A stretch of DNA of 64,000 bases from Haloferax sp046557615. GTDB taxonomy: Archaea > Halobacteriota > Halobacteria > Halobacteriales > Haloferacaceae. This document shows, piece by piece, positions 51,681 to 60,765 of this stretch. The stretch is from NCBI RefSeq assembly GCF_046557615.1, contig NZ_JBKIII010000002.1, forward strand, positions 558,001 to 622,000. Direction: 5' to 3'. A program made the translations under genes and the position numbers. The notes under the pieces are model-generated. The model worked only from the letters and a program-made list of their open reading frames with translations, had not been told where the DNA came from and did no database searches. Positions within the stretch are counted from its first letter, which is position 1; every line of letters starts with the position of its first letter.

Positions 51681-51754
51681 GCGAAATGATACGGCACCCG
51701 TTGGCTAAACGTTTACCGCGCGACACGTCACCGATGAGAGTACAGAGAACTCAG

Positions 51755-52468
51755 TTACTGCTCTGGCGTCGCTCGCTCCAGTGCGTCGTGTAACTCGAAC
51801 AGCGGAGCGATATCCCCCGACGTGTAGTCTACGAGCAACCGCACGAGTTCGTCGTAGGTTTGTGTCCCGTCGATTCCAGCAGCGACACCCTCGACGTAGG
51901 CTTCGCCGAGCGCCTTCCCGATGTGTGCGCCTTTGACCGCCGAGTCGTCGATTCCCAAATTTTCGAGGTAGTCCACAGAAAGGTCGTAGTCGTCGTACCA
52001 GACGCTCGGTTGGTCGATTCCCGCTTCGTCGCAAGCTTTCCACAGCGCAGGGATGTCGCGGCCGGGATTGACCGTGTGGGGGAACGCTGTCGCGGCGAGT
52101 GGGCCGAGGTCGATATGAGACGAGAAGAGGTCATCGACGCGAGCGGGTGCGTCTTCCCACACACCCGCGTCGGCAACGTCGTCTGCCCACGCTCGAAGGT
52201 GATGTTCGTCGAAGTGTGTCCCGTTGTAGGTGAGAAGCGGGCCGTCGCGCGCGTCGCACCACTCGACGACCTCACGGAGGAGGTCTGCGGTGTACTCGAC
52301 GCTCCAATCGCCCTGTCGGCGACACACCGTCACTTCGACGTCGCTCGCGTCCGTGCAGTAGCCGAGGCCGACGGCGACTAGTTCGAATTTTTCTGTGTTC
52401 TGAAAGTCGCGCGGCGGGCCGTGAGGGCTGGCGGTTTCGATATCCAGCGCGAGTCGTCCCGTGTTCAT
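51755..52468 (-). CDS. Predicted 3'-5' exonuclease (DEDD/PolB-type)
   Basis: A 237-residue RNase-H-like exonuclease. The three motifs are RLALDIETA at 5-13 (the Asp-x-Glu pair), YNGTHFDEHHLRAW near residue 95 and the DELVRLLVDYTSGDIAPL segment near residue 207 with Tyr and Asp at expected spacing. It resembles the archaeal stand-alone exonuclease domain of PolB-like proteins, so it may trim single strands in repair or RNA processing. The ATG at 52468 (MNTGRLALDIET) is chosen over 52495. Confidence 0.85.
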   Translation of the reverse strand: MNTGRLALDIETASPHGPPRDFQNTEKFELVAVGLGYCTDASDVEVTVCRRQGDWSVEYTADLLREVVEWCDARDGPLLTYNGTHFDEHHLRAWADDVADAGVWEDAPARVDDLFSSHIDLGPLAATAFPHTVNPGRDIPALWKACDEAGIDQPSVWYDDYDLSVDYLENLGIDDSAVKGAHIGKALGEAYVEGVAAGIDGTQTYDELVRLLVDYTSGDIAPLFELHDALERATPEQ

Positions 52469-52541
52469 ACTCCGGGCGTGCGCGTGGCACCTCAAAAAGT
52501 GGACGGATACGTCGCCGAGAACTCGGCGAGTCGTGCGAGGT

Positions 52542-53525
52542 TTAGTCGTCCGCTTCTGCCGACTCAGCTCGTGGAATCGTCACGTCCGTCAACCCCGCTT
52601 CGATTTGCTCGCGTTGGCCTTCGAACTTGCCGGGAAGGACGAGCCGCCCACCGAGGTCGTCCATGGGCTCGTCGCTGTCGTAGCCGGGGTCTTTCGTCGC
52701 CAGTTCGAACAGCACCCCACCAAATTCGCGGAAGTAGACCGACCGGAACCAGTGACGGTTGATTTGCTGGGTCGGACGCAGGCCCTTCGACATGACCGCA
52801 CTCCGCATCGCAGACTGGTCTTCGTCGGTCGGCGTCTGGAAGGCGACGTGGTGGACCGTGCCGTGGCCCTGTCGCCCGCTCTCGATTGTCGGGACGATAT
52901 CGACGTACTTGCCGACCGTTCCAGCGGCCGCAAACCGAGTTCGTTCGTCGCCGGGAACGTCACCTTCGGTCTGTTCGGTGCCGACTTCTTCGAAGCCCAT
53001 CGTTTCGAGGAGTTCTTTCGTGCGGTGCGGGTCGGCCAGCCACAAGGTCACCCCGTGGAACCCACGAATGGCGTACTCTTCGGGGACGAACTCGGTCCAC
53101 GGTACCGTCGGGTCGTCGTCGGGAATATCGACTTCGACCAACTCGACTGGCAGGCCGTCAGGGTCTTCGAAGGGCAGGACTGTCTCGCCGAATCGCTCGA
53201 TTCGGTCGCCGTACTCGACACCATATTCGTCGAATCGGTCTTCCCAGTAGCCGAGACTGCCTTCGGGGACGCGGAATCCCGTGCGGGAGACCTGTCCCGT
53301 GCCGACCTTCCCGCTGGACATGTTCTCCCACGGGAAGAACGTCATGCTCGTGCCGGGGTTCCCCTCCGCATCGGCGAAGAAGAAGTGGTAGGTACTCGGG
53401 TCGTCCTGATTGATGGAGCGCTTGACCAATCGGAGACCGAGCGTTTCGACCCAGAAGTCGAGGTTCTCCTGCGGGTCGCTGGCGATGCAGGTCACGTGGT
53501 GAATGCCCGGTGTGGGTGTCGTCAT
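52542..53525 (-). CDS. Ring-cleaving dioxygenase-type glyoxalase (VOC) protein
   Basis: A 327-residue protein with two paired VOC modules: HHVTCIASDPQENLDFWVETLG first, FHGVTLWLADPHRT second, and HHVAFQTP as the metal-binding turn. The likely metal ligands His9 and His10, a later His and the conserved Glu of the last strand (GVLFELATKDPG) fit extradiol-type ring cleavage dioxygenases and their homologues. Substrate is unknown. It is longer than a plain glyoxalase and stands alone. Confidence 0.85.
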   Translation of the reverse strand: MTTPTPGIHHVTCIASDPQENLDFWVETLGLRLVKRSINQDDPSTYHFFFADAEGNPGTSMTFFPWENMSSGKVGTGQVSRTGFRVPEGSLGYWEDRFDEYGVEYGDRIERFGETVLPFEDPDGLPVELVEVDIPDDDPTVPWTEFVPEEYAIRGFHGVTLWLADPHRTKELLETMGFEEVGTEQTEGDVPGDERTRFAAAGTVGKYVDIVPTIESGRQGHGTVHHVAFQTPTDEDQSAMRSAVMSKGLRPTQQINRHWFRSVYFREFGGVLFELATKDPGYDSDEPMDDLGGRLVLPGKFEGQREQIEAGLTDVTIPRAESAEADD

Positions 53526-53650
53526 TGGGCGGATGTAGGGACTGGAAGGACTTGAGTATCCGCTGACGTGGGTGTTACCGGGAATGGTGAGGCGGCTCGT
53601 AGAGTGATGCCTCTCACCGAGTGCGAGAAATGAAAGAAGGCAGGTGTCGG

Positions 53651-55117
53651 TTATTCCGAACCGAACATGTTGCGCATCATCGGGTGCATCTCCATGAGCT
53701 GTTCCTCAGCGATCTCCTCGTACAGTTTGTACGTGATGGAGACCGTAAGGAGCAGCCCCGTCCCGGAGACGGCTCCGATGGTGCCGAGCATGTTCGCCAT
53801 GACGGCGAGCAGCCCGACGAGTGCGCCACCGATGACGGTCACTTGCGGGATGTACCGCTCCATGACCTTCTCGATGACCTGCGGGTTACGGCGGAACCCG
53901 GGAATCTGCATCCCGGAGTTCTGAATCTGCCGTGCGGTTGCGTCGGGACCCATTCCCGAGGTTTCGACCCAGAACACTGCGAAGATTGCACCGCCAACGA
54001 TCATGAAGATGAGGTCGATGGCGACGCGAATCATGATGTCCAACGGGTCGGCCGAGGTGAGCCCGAGGAACCACATCCAGTCGGCACGCGACTGAATCGG
54101 CGCGAGGTAGTAGAACAGGCCACCGGTGACGGTACCCTGCGTGTACTGGCCGAGCCATGCGGGCATACCCGCCCACTGGCTGTCGAGGATGCGCCCGAGG
54201 AACTGGATGTTCGCTTGCAGGGCGCGGACGAGGATCATCGGCAGAACGCTCGCATAGATGAGCTTCACCGGGAAGCGTCCGCGAGCACCCTTCACACGAG
54301 CGTGCGAGAGGGGAATCTCGACGCGGACACTCTCGGCGTACACGACGATGCCGAAGATGAGCACCGTGGTGAGCAGCGCGAGCAACTGGCCCTGACCGAG
54401 GACCAGCGTCGATGCGAGATCAGTCGGCGACGATGGCAGTTGGACCGCACCAGTGATGATGCCGAGCCACGTCGGGAAGAAGCCCGACGCACCGCCGAGT
54501 CCCTGCCAGCTGAACAGCCCACCGACGAGCTGTTGGCTGACACCGGCGATGATGAACAGACCAACACCGGAGCCGACGCCCCACTTGCTGACAATCTCGT
54601 CCATGAACAGGATGAGGACACCACCGACGGCGATTTGGGCGAAGATGAGCGTTTTCACGCCACCGACGCCGATACCCAGCGACTGGGCGACCTGCGTATC
54701 TGCCGGCAGGAATCCGCCAGCGAACACCATCGGGAGGCCCGTCAGGACAATCATGACCACGACGAGCAGTTTCTGGAGACCCTGGTAGAGGATCTGGTCA
54801 CGCGGGTCGTTCGTGTCGAGCCCGAGCAGGTCAGCACCGCCCAAGAGTTGCAGGACGATGCTCGCCGTGACGATGGGACCGATACCCAGTTGGAGTACCG
54901 ACCCCTGCTGGCCTGCCAAGATGGACCGGAACTGACCGAACAGGTCGTTCGCGGAACCGGCATCGAGGCCGAACAGCGTCACGTTCGTCAGGAAGAAGTA
55001 CAAGACGAGGATGCCACCCGTCCAGGTGAGCTTCCGGCGGAACGGTACGTGTCCCTCCGGTCGCGCAACTGCGGGCATCCGCGTCAGCACAGGTTCAGCG
55101 GCGTCCTTCCATCCCAT
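53651..55117 (-). CDS. secY: Preprotein translocase subunit SecY
   Basis: The 488-residue channel subunit of the Sec translocase, with ten membrane helices. GSGVGLFIIAGVSQQL and the family's IQSRADWMWFLGL and GFRRNPQVIEKVMERYIPQV motif near the end are present. Last gene of the long ribosomal operon as in other archaea; the partner SecE is elsewhere. It is not preceded by an overlap: rpl15 ends three bases ahead. Confidence 0.96.
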   Translation of the reverse strand: MGWKDAAEPVLTRMPAVARPEGHVPFRRKLTWTGGILVLYFFLTNVTLFGLDAGSANDLFGQFRSILAGQQGSVLQLGIGPIVTASIVLQLLGGADLLGLDTNDPRDQILYQGLQKLLVVVMIVLTGLPMVFAGGFLPADTQVAQSLGIGVGGVKTLIFAQIAVGGVLILFMDEIVSKWGVGSGVGLFIIAGVSQQLVGGLFSWQGLGGASGFFPTWLGIITGAVQLPSSPTDLASTLVLGQGQLLALLTTVLIFGIVVYAESVRVEIPLSHARVKGARGRFPVKLIYASVLPMILVRALQANIQFLGRILDSQWAGMPAWLGQYTQGTVTGGLFYYLAPIQSRADWMWFLGLTSADPLDIMIRVAIDLIFMIVGGAIFAVFWVETSGMGPDATARQIQNSGMQIPGFRRNPQVIEKVMERYIPQVTVIGGALVGLLAVMANMLGTIGAVSGTGLLLTVSITYKLYEEIAEEQLMEMHPMMRNMFGSE

Positions 55118-55120
55118 GAG

Positions 55121-55618
55121 TTATTCCTCGTCTTCCTGGTCGTCTTCGGCTTCTTCGGCGGCTGCCTCTGCTTCCTGAGCGCGCTCAGTAAGTTCGACGC
55201 TGCCACCAGCCGATTCGATACGTTCGACGGCGCCTGCGGTGAACGCGTCTGCAACGACGTGAAGTTCGTTGCGGACCTGTCCGCCACCGAGTACCTTCAC
55301 GACGTCGACGTCGTGGCCGTCTTCTGCCACGTCGCGAGCGTCGATGGTGTAGGCGTCGCCGTCCTTCTCAGCATCTCCGTCAGCAGCGAGGAGTGCGGCG
55401 TCCTCGTCGAGCTTCTGGACTTTGACTTCGGCGACCTCGTCCTGAAGGACGTCGGGGCGCGTGAAGCCGTGTTTGCCGAGGGGTTCGTAGTTGTGGAACT
55501 CGTGTTTGTCGCGTCCGGCACGGCCGCGGCCACCACGGTGACCGGCACCACGCCGGTTCTTGTGAGTGCCACCGCCGTGGGTGCGCGAGCCACGCTGTCG
55601 TCGTTTCTTCGACGTCAT
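55121..55618 (-). CDS. rpl15: 50S ribosomal protein L15
   Basis: A 165-residue L15 with the basic start TSKKRRQRGSRTHGGGTHK and GHRGGRGRAGRDKHE. The C-terminal half is acidic, AEEAEDDQEDEE, a haloarchaeal trait. Located between rpl30 and secY, with rpl30 overlapping by four bases. Confidence 0.95.
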   Translation of the reverse strand: MTSKKRRQRGSRTHGGGTHKNRRGAGHRGGRGRAGRDKHEFHNYEPLGKHGFTRPDVLQDEVAEVKVQKLDEDAALLAADGDAEKDGDAYTIDARDVAEDGHDVDVVKVLGGGQVRNELHVVADAFTAGAVERIESAGGSVELTERAQEAEAAAEEAEDDQEDEE

Positions 55619-56079
55619 CGCATTGCCTCCAGGAGTTCGTCAATCTGGTCGGTCTCGTGCTTACCGAGCTGGCCACCTTCCTTGGTGACGTGCTTCTGTC
55701 CGCGGTGACCGCCACGTGGCGGGTGCAGACGGAGCACGGGAGAGACGCCCTGTTCGCGGAGGGTCGTCTCCTCGTCGACGACTGCCTGCGCGAGCGCGGC
55801 AACGTCGTCGTAGTCGGTGTTCTCGGAGACCCACTCATCGTCAATCGTGGCCGAGCCCTGTTCGGGCTCTGCACGCGTGCTGATGAGCGTCTCGACGACT
55901 TCGAGGCTCGGCGTACCGTGTGCCACGTAGTCGTTGACCTTCGTGATCATGCCACGGTAGGCGTCGTTCTCGGGAACGAACGTCGCGTGGTTGACACGGT
56001 TGATGTTGAGCATCGAGAGCGTGTCTCGAACGTCCTGTGCCATGTTGACTTCACCGCGAAGTTGGACGATGGCTTGCAT
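55615..56079 (-). CDS. rpl30: 50S ribosomal protein L30
   Basis: A 154-residue archaeal L30, longer than the bacterial protein by a C-terminal extension. It starts MQAIVQLRGEVNMAQDVRDTL and has LRLHPPRGGHRGQKHVT. Its ATG overlaps the stop of rps5 by one base and rpl15 overlaps its end by four. Confidence 0.95.
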   Translation of the reverse strand: MQAIVQLRGEVNMAQDVRDTLSMLNINRVNHATFVPENDAYRGMITKVNDYVAHGTPSLEVVETLISTRAEPEQGSATIDDEWVSENTDYDDVAALAQAVVDEETTLREQGVSPVLRLHPPRGGHRGQKHVTKEGGQLGKHETDQIDELLEAMR

Positions 56080-56723
56080 TATTCGTTCACCTCTCGTCGG
56101 ATTTCGCGCGCGCGGCGCGGCGTCCGAGACTGCGAAGCGTTCTTCAGCGCGTTGTACGTTGCCTTGGCGAGGTTGACCGTCGTCCGGGTGTTCCCGTCAC
56201 TCTTGGTCCAAGCGTCTTGGACGCCTGCGAGTTCGAGGATGTTACGGACCGTCTCTGCTGCCGCAAGGCCGAGACCCTGCGGGGCGGGGATGATTTTGAC
56301 CGTCACGGAGCCAGCCTTCCCTTCTGCTTTGCGCGAGAGGGAGTTGACACCGCCTGCGCGGTCTTCCCACGACCCAGAGCCGCGGTCTACCTTGATGATG
56401 TTCAGTTTCGCCACCTCGATGGCTTTCTGGATTGCGCCGCCGACTTGGTCGTCGCGGGCTTCAGCGTAGCCGAGGTAGCCGTCACGGTTACCGACAGCAC
56501 AGACACACCGGAACTTCACCCGGCGGCCAGAGTCGGTCATGCGCTGAACCATGTTGATGTCGAGTACTTCGTCCTCCAGTCCGGGGAGGAGTTGGTCGAC
56601 GATCTGGGGTTCCTTGAGGGGAAGCCCGGATTCGAGCGCCTGGTCCATCGACGTGACGTCGCCGTTCTGCACCATGCGGCCGAGCCGCGTTCGCGGCTCC
56701 CAGCCGTTGTTGTTTCTGCTCAT
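56079..56723 (-). CDS. rps5: 30S ribosomal protein S5
   Basis: A 214-residue S5 with the double-stranded RNA-binding domain (VRNILELAGVQDAWTKS, VAVGNRDGYLGYAEARDDQV-like VCAVGNRDGYLGYA). The start MSRNNNGWEPRTRLG at 56723 is chosen because the extra upstream residues to 56858 are Arg-rich noise overlapping rpl18. It overlaps rpl18 by four bases. Confidence 0.95.
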   Translation of the reverse strand: MSRNNNGWEPRTRLGRMVQNGDVTSMDQALESGLPLKEPQIVDQLLPGLEDEVLDINMVQRMTDSGRRVKFRCVCAVGNRDGYLGYAEARDDQVGGAIQKAIEVAKLNIIKVDRGSGSWEDRAGGVNSLSRKAEGKAGSVTVKIIPAPQGLGLAAAETVRNILELAGVQDAWTKSDGNTRTTVNLAKATYNALKNASQSRTPRRAREIRREVNE

Positions 56724-57274
56724 TCGTCCTCCTGAAGTTTCCCGAGCACTTCGTCGAAGTGGTCGGGAAGGTTCGTGGCATCGAAGTCTCCACTGTAGAG
56801 CGGCTCGTCGAGCTGCTCTGCGTACTCTGCGATGTGGACACCGCGGTTGCGGTCCCAATCTGCGAGTACAGCTTCACTGTGGGGGATTTCGAGGCCAGCG
56901 TCGATTGCACCTTCTTGCACTGCGAAGACCTTGTTACCGGGCGAGGCCGTGTTCAGGCCGATGTCGAGGACTGCTTCCTCGATACCGGCGGCCAGTGCCC
57001 GTTTGCCTGCCAGGTACCCCGTGAGGTACGCGCTTGGGAGGTTGCCCGTTGGGGCTTCCCAGCCGTACTCAGCGAGGTCGGCAGAGGTCGATGCAGCGTG
57101 CGTTTCGTCGCCTTGTGGGCCCGGCGTGACCAGCTGCGCCCTGATGTGCTTGTTGCTCACGCGAGCAACGAGGCGGGGCTTACCCGATTTCAGCAGGCGC
57201 AACCTTTGATGGTAGTCAGTTCGGACTTCGCGGCGACGACGCATCGGCACCTTGTATCGTGGTCCGGTCGCCAT
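56720..57274 (-). CDS. rpl18: 50S ribosomal protein L18
   Basis: A 184-residue L18 of the archaeal/eukaryotic type, binding 5S rRNA. GPRYKVPMRRRREVRTDYHQR is the basic start and KSGKPRLVARVSNKHI the 5S-binding region. One-base overlap with rpl19e at its start, four-base with rps5 at its end. Confidence 0.95.
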   Translation of the reverse strand: MATGPRYKVPMRRRREVRTDYHQRLRLLKSGKPRLVARVSNKHIRAQLVTPGPQGDETHAASTSADLAEYGWEAPTGNLPSAYLTGYLAGKRALAAGIEEAVLDIGLNTASPGNKVFAVQEGAIDAGLEIPHSEAVLADWDRNRGVHIAEYAEQLDEPLYSGDFDATNLPDHFDEVLGKLQEDE

Positions 57275-57729
57275 TATTGAATCTCCACCTGGTAGTTGTT
57301 CTGGATGTATGCTTCGAGCCGGTCCACGCTGTCGAATTCGCCACCGGACGCCTTGTTGTAGACTTCGCGGTACTGGGTACGGTCGAGCGTACCTTCGTCA
57401 CGAAGTTCCTTCAGGCGACGGCGTTGGGCGCGGATTCGGCTGACCCATGCGTCTTTCTTGTTCTGTCGAGCGCCGGAGCGACCCTTGCGGGAGCCAGCAC
57501 CCTTGCGGTGACCGTAGGAACGCTTGGCAGCGCGCTTGCGGGCGCGGCCTTTGGAGTTACCCTTTGCGTCCTTGGCGGCGATGACACCGTCGTCAACGAG
57601 TTCACGGATGTCGTCGCGCGTGATGGCCTCCGCGATGTCGGCCTGTGCGTCGGGGTCGAACCAAACACGACCCTTGCCAACGTCGAGGACGTCAGCAGCC
57701 ATTCGCTTTTGTGCTTTCAGGTCCGTCAT
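57274..57729 (-). CDS. rpl19e: 50S ribosomal protein L19e
   Basis: A 151-residue L19e: TDLKAQKRMAADVLDVGKGR start and the basic RARKRAAKRSYGHRKGAGS region in the middle, then a helical C-terminus. One-base overlaps on both sides. Found only in archaea and eukaryotes. Confidence 0.95.
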   Translation of the reverse strand: MTDLKAQKRMAADVLDVGKGRVWFDPDAQADIAEAITRDDIRELVDDGVIAAKDAKGNSKGRARKRAAKRSYGHRKGAGSRKGRSGARQNKKDAWVSRIRAQRRRLKELRDEGTLDRTQYREVYNKASGGEFDSVDRLEAYIQNNYQVEIQ

Positions 57730-58439
57730 CAGTTGTCCACCTCAACTTCGACGTAGGTGGGGTTGAGGACGCGAATCTCGCGGTCCTCACACTCGTCTTC
57801 GATCTGCTCGCGCTTGCGAGCGCCGACCTTCGATGCGATGCGTACAGCCTGAACGTCGCCGTCGACGCCTTCGAGGTCGTCCACGTTGTGGACGCGGACT
57901 TCCTCGAAGCCGGACGGGTGCAGACCGCGTGCCGCCTTCGGCGTGCGGTAGCCTGCTTCGACTTTCGGGCCTTTGCCCTTGATGCCGATACGCTGCTTCG
58001 AGAGACCACCACGGGGGCGACGCCACGAGGTGGGCGTGCGAATCTTCTTGTGGTAGTCCTGACGGTTGAACTGCGGCTTACCCTCGCGCAGTTTCTGCGT
58101 CAGTGCTTTGGCAGTGTCGGCGTCGAGCTCGGGCTTCTTGTCCGCGTGACCGCGGGCCTGAAGCTCGGTTTCGACGTCTTCTGCTTCGGCTTCTTCGGCT
58201 TCGGCTTCTTCGGCTTCGTCTTCGACCTCTGCCTCCGTCTCTTCGGAGACTTCGAGGCCGCCGACGTCTGCCTTGATACGCGCAGCGAGCGCGTTGCCGA
58301 TGCCATCGACTTCGGCCAGTTCGGACTGGCTTGCGGCCTTGACGTCTTCGACGGATTCGAAGCCAGCATCGCGGAGCGAATCGGCCTTCGATGGGCCGAC
58401 ACCGCTGATGTCTTCGAGTTCAGTGATTTCTTCAGACAT
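57729..58439 (-). CDS. rpl32e: 50S ribosomal protein L32e with helix-hairpin-helix extension
   Basis: A 236-residue protein whose last 130 residues are L32e (FNRQDYHKKIRTPTSWRRPRG, KGPKVEAGYRTPK). The first 60 residues form a helix-hairpin-helix pair (LEDISGVGPSKADSLRDAG and LAEVDGIGNALAARI) as in repair proteins, joined by an acidic Glu/Ala repeat of about 25 residues encoded by direct repeats of a nine-base CTTCTTCGG-like unit. Such an N-terminal extension is a feature of haloarchaeal L32e. Confidence 0.93.
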   Translation of the reverse strand: MSEEITELEDISGVGPSKADSLRDAGFESVEDVKAASQSELAEVDGIGNALAARIKADVGGLEVSEETEAEVEDEAEEAEAEEAEAEDVETELQARGHADKKPELDADTAKALTQKLREGKPQFNRQDYHKKIRTPTSWRRPRGGLSKQRIGIKGKGPKVEAGYRTPKAARGLHPSGFEEVRVHNVDDLEGVDGDVQAVRIASKVGARKREQIEDECEDREIRVLNPTYVEVEVDN

Positions 58440-58975
58440 TAGGCATCACCAGTCGTTGGCTTCTGCGTGATGTACACGCCGTCGGTGAACACGCGAGTGT
58501 CCTTGTCCTTGACGCGCGTGAGTTGTTCGATGTCAGCGGCGGTCTGACCAACGTCCTCTTTCGAGGGGCCAGAGAGGGTCAGTTCTTCGCCGTCGATCTG
58601 TACGTCGGTGTCTCCGCGGACGGGAGTCCGTCGGGGAGAGCGCTCACCGAGGAAGTTCTTGATGACGACATCGTCACCTTCGAGGTTCACTTGCATCGGG
58701 AAGTGAGCATAGTGAACTTCCATCTTGTACTCCCAGCCGTCGGTAACGCCGTAGAGCATGTTGTTCACGTGGCTCTCGAAGGTGCCGATGGTCGCGTTCG
58801 TTTTCGCGTTCTCGACATCGCTCTCGATGACCACGGAACCGTCCTCGACGGAAACCGAGACGTTGGGGTACCAGAGGCGCTTGGTGACGCTTCCGTTGGA
58901 ACCCTCGACGGTGAGTTCGAGGTTCGAGACCTCGGCGGATACGTCGTCCGGGATTTGGATTTCTATTCGGCTCAT
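58439..58975 (-). CDS. rpl6: 50S ribosomal protein L6
   Basis: A 178-residue L6 with the archaeal start MSRIEIQIPDDVSAEVSNLE and the C-terminal LTRVKDKDTRVFTDGVYI. The ATG at 58975 is used; the 11 residues ahead of it in an open frame overlap rps8 and are unsupported. One-base overlap with rpl32e. Confidence 0.95.
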   Translation of the reverse strand: MSRIEIQIPDDVSAEVSNLELTVEGSNGSVTKRLWYPNVSVSVEDGSVVIESDVENAKTNATIGTFESHVNNMLYGVTDGWEYKMEVHYAHFPMQVNLEGDDVVIKNFLGERSPRRTPVRGDTDVQIDGEELTLSGPSKEDVGQTAADIEQLTRVKDKDTRVFTDGVYITQKPTTGDA

Positions 58976-58979
58976 TGTT

Positions 58980-59372
58980 CTAGTAGACGTAGGCGATGAT
59001 CTGACCACCGATGCCCTCTTCGCGGGCCTCGTAGTGGCTCATGACGCCGTGGCTCGTCGTGACGATGAGAGCGCCGTAGTCACGGGCAGGGAGGAATCGC
59101 TTCTCCCATTTCTCGAAGTCGTCGGCACCCGCAGAGTAGCGGGGCTTGACTGCGCCACATTCGTTGATAGCGCCTTTCAGTTCGACTTCGAACAGACCGG
59201 CCTTGCCGTCATCGACGAACTCGAAGCCGTCGATGTATCCTCGGTCGTAGAAGACTTCGAGGACGGAGCCGATGATGTTCGAAGCGGGCTGGATCTCGTG
59301 GGACAGGTGTCCGACACTCTCGGCGTTGTCCACGCCGGAGAGTGCGTTACTGAGTGGGTCGTTGTCAGCCAT
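58980..59372 (-). CDS. rps8: 30S ribosomal protein S8
   Basis: A 130-residue S8 with DPLSNALSGVDNAESVGH near the start and SHGVMSHYEAREEGIGGQ at the C-terminus. It binds helix 21 of 16S rRNA. rpl6 starts four bases past its stop. Confidence 0.95.
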   Translation of the reverse strand: MADNDPLSNALSGVDNAESVGHLSHEIQPASNIIGSVLEVFYDRGYIDGFEFVDDGKAGLFEVELKGAINECGAVKPRYSAGADDFEKWEKRFLPARDYGALIVTTSHGVMSHYEAREEGIGGQIIAYVY

Positions 59373-59375
59373 GAA

Positions 59376-59552
59376 TTATCGGTACTTCTTGAATCCCATT
59401 TCACGGGCAATCTCTCGGAAGCACTGGCGGCACAGGTTGATGTCGTACTTGCCGACAAGTCCCTGTTTCCGACCGCAGCGTCGGCACTCGTTCTCCTGGC
59501 CGGTGCGCTGGGTTGCGTGCTCGCCCGTCTGTTCGGTTTCGCTGTCGCTCAT
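59376..59552 (-). CDS. rps14: 30S ribosomal protein S14
   Basis: A 58-residue zinc-type S14 with four cysteines, CRRCGRKQG at 23-31 and CRQC at 41-44. The N-terminal 20 residues are a hydrophilic Thr/Glu-rich leader. It overlaps rpl5 by four bases and ends three bases before the rps8 start. Confidence 0.95.
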   Translation of the reverse strand: MSDSETEQTGEHATQRTGQENECRRCGRKQGLVGKYDINLCRQCFREIAREMGFKKYR

Positions 59553-60067
59553 TCTGTGACCTCCACGTCGAACGTGGATTCGAGGAACGCAACGGCGTCG
59601 TCAACGGTCATGCGGTGTGCAGCCGGAATCTGACGAGCGCGCTTGTCGCGCTTTTTCACACGGTAGCCGGGTCGGACGAGGTTAACCGTCACGTCCATCC
59701 CGAAGATACCGATCTGTGGGTCGTACTCCTGACTTGGGAATGCGGTGTGTTCGTCGACACCGAATCCGAAGTTCCCCGTGTCGTCGAACGACGACGTGGA
59801 GAGGTCTGCGATGGGGAGTGCAGTCTCAAGGAACGAAACTGCGTTCTCACCGCGGAGCGTGACCTTTGCGCCGACGGGTTCGCCGCGGCGGACGCCGAAG
59901 TCCTGCGAAGCACGGCCAGAGACCGTACGGACACTCTGCTGGCCCGTGACTTCTTCGAGGATGTCCTCGGCTTTGGCGAGCGTGCGACCACCTTCGCCGA
60001 CGCCCATGTGGACGACGACCTTCTCGATACGCGCTTGGCGCATCTCGTGGACTTCACTCTCGCTCAT
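59549..60067 (-). CDS. rpl5: 50S ribosomal protein L5
   Basis: A 172-residue archaeal L5, 5S rRNA-binding. ARIEKVVVHMGVGEGGRTL, LRRGEPVGAKVTLRG-like RRGEPVGAKVTLRGEN and the C-terminal RVKKRDKRARQIPAAHRM are present. Overlaps rps4e and rps14 by four bases each. Confidence 0.95.
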   Translation of the reverse strand: MSESEVHEMRQARIEKVVVHMGVGEGGRTLAKAEDILEEVTGQQSVRTVSGRASQDFGVRRGEPVGAKVTLRGENAVSFLETALPIADLSTSSFDDTGNFGFGVDEHTAFPSQEYDPQIGIFGMDVTVNLVRPGYRVKKRDKRARQIPAAHRMTVDDAVAFLESTFDVEVTE

Positions 60068-60765
60068 TCGTCATCACCTGCGAACTTCTCGTCGATGGTG
60101 ACCACGTAGGGTTCGATGGTCTCGAAGCCGCCGTCTTCCGTGTCGACGACGACCGAGTTGTTTCCGCTGCCTGCGGTGACGATGATTTCGGAGACCTCTC
60201 CGATTTCGCCAGCGTGGGAGCCGGCGATAGCCGTCACGAGTGCGCCCTCTTCGTAGGAGAAGTGAGCGACGATGTCTTTCGTCTCGTTGTCGATGACGAT
60301 GGAGTCCTTGTTGTTGTACTCCGAGGCGTCGTCGATGACGAGCGTCGAGCCATCGTGCAGGGTCAGTTGGAACTTGCCACCTTTGACCTGGTTTTTGCGG
60401 ACGATCTTCCCGAGCCGGCTGGATGCCGAATCAGCATCGACGGGGGTGAGCGCGAGGCGGCCACCTTCGTCGGGGAAGACACGGTAGTAGTCTTCACGCT
60501 CGGTGAACGCCAGGATGTCGAACATCCCGATGGGACGGCGGACGTCGGAGACGACGTCACCGTTCACGAGGACGCTCTGTTGGTTGAGCGCGTACTGCGC
60601 TTCCTTCTTGGAGTCCACGTAGCCGAGAACGTCGCGCAGGACGATGAGCAGGGGAACCCCCGCTTCGCCGTGCGGTCCGGCACCGGCTTTGACCGTGAAC
60701 GTGCCTTCCTTGCGCTCGACCGGCCAGGATTTCGGTACGGACAGTCGTTTCTGGTGTCGAGTCAT
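60064..60765 (-). CDS. rps4e: 30S ribosomal protein S4e
   Basis: A 233-residue S4e with the N-terminal HQKRLSVPKSWPVERK and the S4-type RNA-binding module. The C-terminal KOW-like ALVTAIAGSHAGEIGEVSE is visible. Overlaps rpl24 by one base and rpl5 by four. Confidence 0.95.
   Translation of the reverse strand: MTRHQKRLSVPKSWPVERKEGTFTVKAGAGPHGEAGVPLLIVLRDVLGYVDSKKEAQYALNQQSVLVNGDVVSDVRRPIGMFDILAFTEREDYYRVFPDEGGRLALTPVDADSASSRLGKIVRKNQVKGGKFQLTLHDGSTLVIDDASEYNNKDSIVIDNETKDIVAHFSYEEGALVTAIAGSHAGEIGEVSEIIVTAGSGNNSVVVDTEDGGFETIEPYVVTIDEKFAGDDE

Noticed and set aside
53621..55708. A 695-codon plus-strand frame opposite secY and rpl15
   Set aside because: Runs across two well-identified genes on the other strand; low-complexity Asp/Arg/His composition typical of an antisense shadow.
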